Shown here piece by piece: positions 7,154-8,830 of a stretch of DNA of 8,830 bases. The position numbers and the translations under genes are program-made. Under the pieces are notes generated by a model. It ran no database searches. It was not told the origin of the DNA and was given only the letters and a program-made list of their open reading frames with translations. This stretch comes from Gammaproteobacteria bacterium. GTDB lineage: Bacteria; Pseudomonadota; Gammaproteobacteria; Pseudomonadales; Azotimanducaceae. Where the stretch lies: positions 1 to 8,830 of the forward strand of contig JAUILW010000109.1 of assembly GCA_030432795.1 (NCBI GenBank), in the 5' to 3' direction. Within the stretch, counting starts at the first letter, position 1, and each line of letters begins with the position of its first letter.

Positions 7154-7417
7154 ATGAAGTCTTTCCTCACCATCTGTGCAGCTGCGTTGTTGCTGAGTTT
7201 TGCCCATACCACCGCGGTCGCCGGGGAAGGCGATAAGGCCAAGGAGCCGGTGGCCAAGGAAAAGCAGGTATGCAAACGCGTGCGCGTCACCGGCAGCCGT
7301 ATCCGCGAGAAGGTATGCCGCACTCAGCGCGATTGGGACCATCTGGCCGAGGAGTCCCAGGAGACGTTACGCAAGCAGCGTGAAGCCCGTTCGGTGAATA
7401 CCAGCGGCGAGAGTTGA
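7154..7417 (+). CDS. Small exported two-cysteine protein of unknown function
   Basis: The 87-residue product has a clear signal peptide: Met-Lys, hydrophobic residues 4-17, and cleavage likely after AVA at 23. The mature form is only about 64 residues, strongly basic and hydrophilic. It has two cysteines (40 and 55) framing CKRVRVTGSRIREKVC, followed by TQRDWDHLAEESQE. Two cysteines at this spacing in an exported protein suggest one disulfide loop. Small hypothetical proteins with a VC-x-TGSR-x-VC-x-T-x-x-W pattern occur in many proteobacteria, as I recall, with no known role. The VTGSRI string also occurs in TonB-dependent receptors, but the protein is far too small to be a receptor fragment with a plug or barrel. 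It is divergent from the rhomboid gene with about 18 bases between starts. A weak ribosome binding site precedes the ATG, which is fixed by the signal peptide. Confidence 0.85.
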   Translation: MKSFLTICAAALLLSFAHTTAVAGEGDKAKEPVAKEKQVCKRVRVTGSRIREKVCRTQRDWDHLAEESQETLRKQREARSVNTSGES

Positions 7418-7422
7418 TCAGC

Positions 7423-7442
7423 GCGCGCGTTCACCCGCGCGC
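7423..7442 (+). terminator. GC hairpin after the small exported protein gene (possible weak terminator)
   Basis: GCGCGCG, loop TTCACC, CGCGCGC forms a perfect 7-bp stem starting 6 bases after the TGA of the 87-residue protein gene. It is not followed by a run of T, so it is not a standard intrinsic terminator. It could be a pause or mRNA-stabilising hairpin. Its alternating CG run can pair in more than one register. Confidence 0.35.
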
Positions 7443-7472
7443 CGCTCAAGTTCCAGGATGACGCGCCGATAA

Positions 7473-7498
7473 CCTCTGCAGGACATTGCCTGCAGAGG
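7473..7498 (+). promoter_or_regulatory. Perfect 10-bp hairpin covering the ribosome binding site of the DUF1538 gene
   Basis: CCTCTGCAGG (7473-7482), loop ACATTG, CCTGCAGAGG (7489-7498) is a perfect inverted repeat ending six bases before the GTG at 7504. Its right arm contains AGAGG, the 5' part of the apparent Shine-Dalgarno AGAGGGA, so in RNA the site would be paired with CCTCT. There is no T-run after it, arguing against a terminator. It may hold translation down until unfolded, or the DNA palindrome could be a dimeric regulator's operator. The structure is seen; the function is inference. Confidence 0.55.
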
Positions 7499-7503
7499 GA
7501 CCT

Positions 7504-8830
7504 GTGCGACATAACCCCAGATTCGCCATCGGCTGGCGGGATACTTACCGGATCCTGGCGCCCTACGTCCGCCGCAACTTCGTCGAGCAGCTGAAGGGGA
7601 TATGGTTCATCGTCGCCTACCTGGCGCTGTTCCAGGTGCTGGTGCTGCAGCTTCCCCTCGTCTATGCCGGCATGATCGGTGTCGGCATGTTTGTGGTGAT
7701 CGTCGGCCTCATGTTTTTCATGGAGGGCTTGCGGCTCGGTTTGATGCCTCTCGGCGAGGTGATCGGTTCTGTATTGCCTACGCGCAGCGCCATGGCGGTC
7801 ATTCTGCTGTTCGCCTTTCTTCTGGGAATTGGCGCCACATTTGCTGAGCCGGCCATTGCGGTGCTCAAGGCCGCGGGTAGTGGCGTGGTGGCAGATGACG
7901 CGCCGCTGCTGTACAGCCTGCTCAACGACTTCTCCGGGCAACTCGTCGGCTCTGTAGGCGTGGGCGTTGGTCTTGCCGTCCTCCTCGGCGTGTTGCGCTT
8001 CTTCTATGCGTGGCCGCTCAAGTGGCTGGCGATTCCGGCCGCGTCAGCGCTTCTGGGCCTGTCTTTGTGGTTTCAGCAGGTGCCGGAACTGGAAGCTGTT
8101 CTCGGCCTCGCCTGGGACTGTGGTGCGGTAACCACCGGGCCGGTAACCGTGCCTCTGGTGTTGGCGCTTGGCATTGGGGTGTGCAGGGTGGTGAGCAGCG
8201 AAGACGGCGGCAACGGCGGCTTCGGCATCGTCACGCTGGCCAGCCTGTTCCCCATCGTCGCGGTCATGTGCCTTGCGGGCTTCCACTACATGAAGGGTGA
8301 CTACTACGGCATGCCGGGCTACATCGGCGAAGTGCGTGGCAGCGCTCAGGAAGTACAGGACCAGCAACCGCTGGTGCATGCCAATGAGCACCTCGACTTC
8401 AATGAGACGGATCTGGCGCGGTATCTCGAAAATGGCGAGCTACCGGCCAATCACACGGTGACCTATCAGGCGCAGGCAGCGGAGATCGTCGATGGGCGTA
8501 TCGTTTTGCGTGATCCGCAGGTGGTCATCGAGCAGTTTTTCGATCCCGGCTGGCAGCTCTTTTCGGATGATGCGTGGAACGCGGATACCTCCCTCGCCGA
8601 GCAGGTGCTGCAGGCGCTGATGGATGCGCTGCGCGCCATCGTGCCGCTGTGCCTGTTCCTGTTCATCGTGCTGCGTGTGGTGCTGCGTGAGCAGCTCAAG
8701 CGGGGGACGGACGTGGCGATCGGCATCGTCTTTGCGCTGCTTGGCATGACCCTGTTCGGCCTCGGCATCGCCCTGGGGTTGACCCCGCTCGGCAGCCAGC
8801 TCGGCGCTAACGTGCCGGCGTCGTTTGCCG
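7504..8830 (+). CDS. DUF1538-family membrane protein, probable fused cation/proton antiporter (runs off right edge)
   Basis: 442 residues are visible with no stop. Start GTG at 7504 has AGAGGGA just upstream; an in-frame TGA at 7459 limits alternatives to a TTG at 7486. Multiple hydrophobic helices run through residues 35-258. Two DUF1538 signatures are visible: TFAEPAI (112-118) and WDCGAVTTGPVTVPLVLALG (204-223). A hydrophilic segment (about 264-366) follows, then two more helices (380-395, 404-428). The second of these, FGLGIALGLTPLG (418-430), resembles residues 72-84 of the first domain, so a second DUF1538 copy seems to begin. As I recall, paired DUF1538 proteins UmpA and UmpB of Halomonas zincidurans were reported to form a heterodimeric sodium(lithium, potassium)/proton antiporter; here the pair appears fused. 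Inner membrane. The SD lies in a hairpin, suggesting translational control. Ion specificity cannot be read from the sequence. Confidence 0.9.
   Translation, partial: MRHNPRFAIGWRDTYRILAPYVRRNFVEQLKGIWFIVAYLALFQVLVLQLPLVYAGMIGVGMFVVIVGLMFFMEGLRLGLMPLGEVIGSVLPTRSAMAVILLFAFLLGIGATFAEPAIAVLKAAGSGVVADDAPLLYSLLNDFSGQLVGSVGVGVGLAVLLGVLRFFYAWPLKWLAIPAASALLGLSLWFQQVPELEAVLGLAWDCGAVTTGPVTVPLVLALGIGVCRVVSSEDGGNGGFGIVTLASLFPIVAVMCLAGFHYMKGDYYGMPGYIGEVRGSAQEVQDQQPLVHANEHLDFNETDLARYLENGELPANHTVTYQAQAAEIVDGRIVLRDPQVVIEQFFDPGWQLFSDDAWNADTSLAEQVLQALMDALRAIVPLCLFLFIVLRVVLREQLKRGTDVAIGIVFALLGMTLFGLGIALGLTPLGSQLGANVPASFA

Noticed and set aside
7136..7342. Upstream extension of the rhomboid frame to an ATG at 7342
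   Set aside because: It would run through almost the whole opposite-strand exported-protein gene, which has a clean signal peptide and a promoter; the extension shows no rhomboid-like sequence.
7473..7498. Reading the inverted repeat as an intrinsic terminator of the small exported protein gene
   Set aside because: No T-run follows, and the right arm overlaps the ribosome binding site of the next gene, so a translational or operator role fits better.
7324..7941. Open frame of 205 residues on the minus strand
   Set aside because: Antisense to both the small exported protein and the DUF1538 gene, rich in His, Gln and Arg with no domain.

Overview
The window reads as a high-GC chromosomal segment from a proteobacterium. 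A marine gammaproteobacterium of the OM60/NOR5 (Halieaceae) type is my best guess. The reasons are a TonB-dependent receptor with a long N-terminal TonB-box region, acyl-CoA dehydrogenase, glutathione S-transferase and aldolase/adducin-like genes side by side, and a DUF1538 membrane protein. This placement is inferred from gene content, not measured. I see no tRNA, rRNA, insertion sequence, CRISPR array, prophage or attachment site, and no stretch of 300 bases without a gene. Codon style looks uniform throughout.

Left block (1-4255), all on the minus strand, read right to left: glutathione S-transferase (4255-3596), class II aldolase/adducin-family protein (3525-2764), an unrecognised secreted protein or lipoprotein rich in cysteine (2742-1384), and the first 424 residues of a TonB-dependent receptor (1274 to the left edge). 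Gaps are 70, 21 and 109 bases, so the first three may be cotranscribed. The receptor has its own strong ribosome binding site. Together they suggest outer-membrane uptake of a small organic compound plus cytoplasmic enzymes, but the substrate cannot be read from the sequence.

Middle block (4291-6209), plus strand, divergent from the transferase across only 35 bases: an unrecognised protein with two membrane helices and a coiled coil, whose stop codon overlaps the start of an acyl-CoA dehydrogenase (TGATG). The dehydrogenase lacks the common C-terminal catalytic glutamate and appears to use the isovaleryl-CoA-dehydrogenase position instead. Its end overlaps, tail to tail, a minus-strand rhomboid intramembrane serine protease (7135-6203).

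Right block (7115-8830): a small exported two-cysteine protein is transcribed away from the rhomboid gene, probably from an extended -10 promoter. It is followed by the start of a large DUF1538 membrane protein that runs off the right edge. A perfect 10-bp hairpin lies immediately before the DUF1538 gene and its right arm contains the apparent Shine-Dalgarno sequence. This is the most noteworthy regulatory structure in the window. The DUF1538 protein also seems to fuse two copies of the domain through a hydrophilic segment of about 100 residues. Most of the rest is ordinary; no clearly new multigene system is visible.
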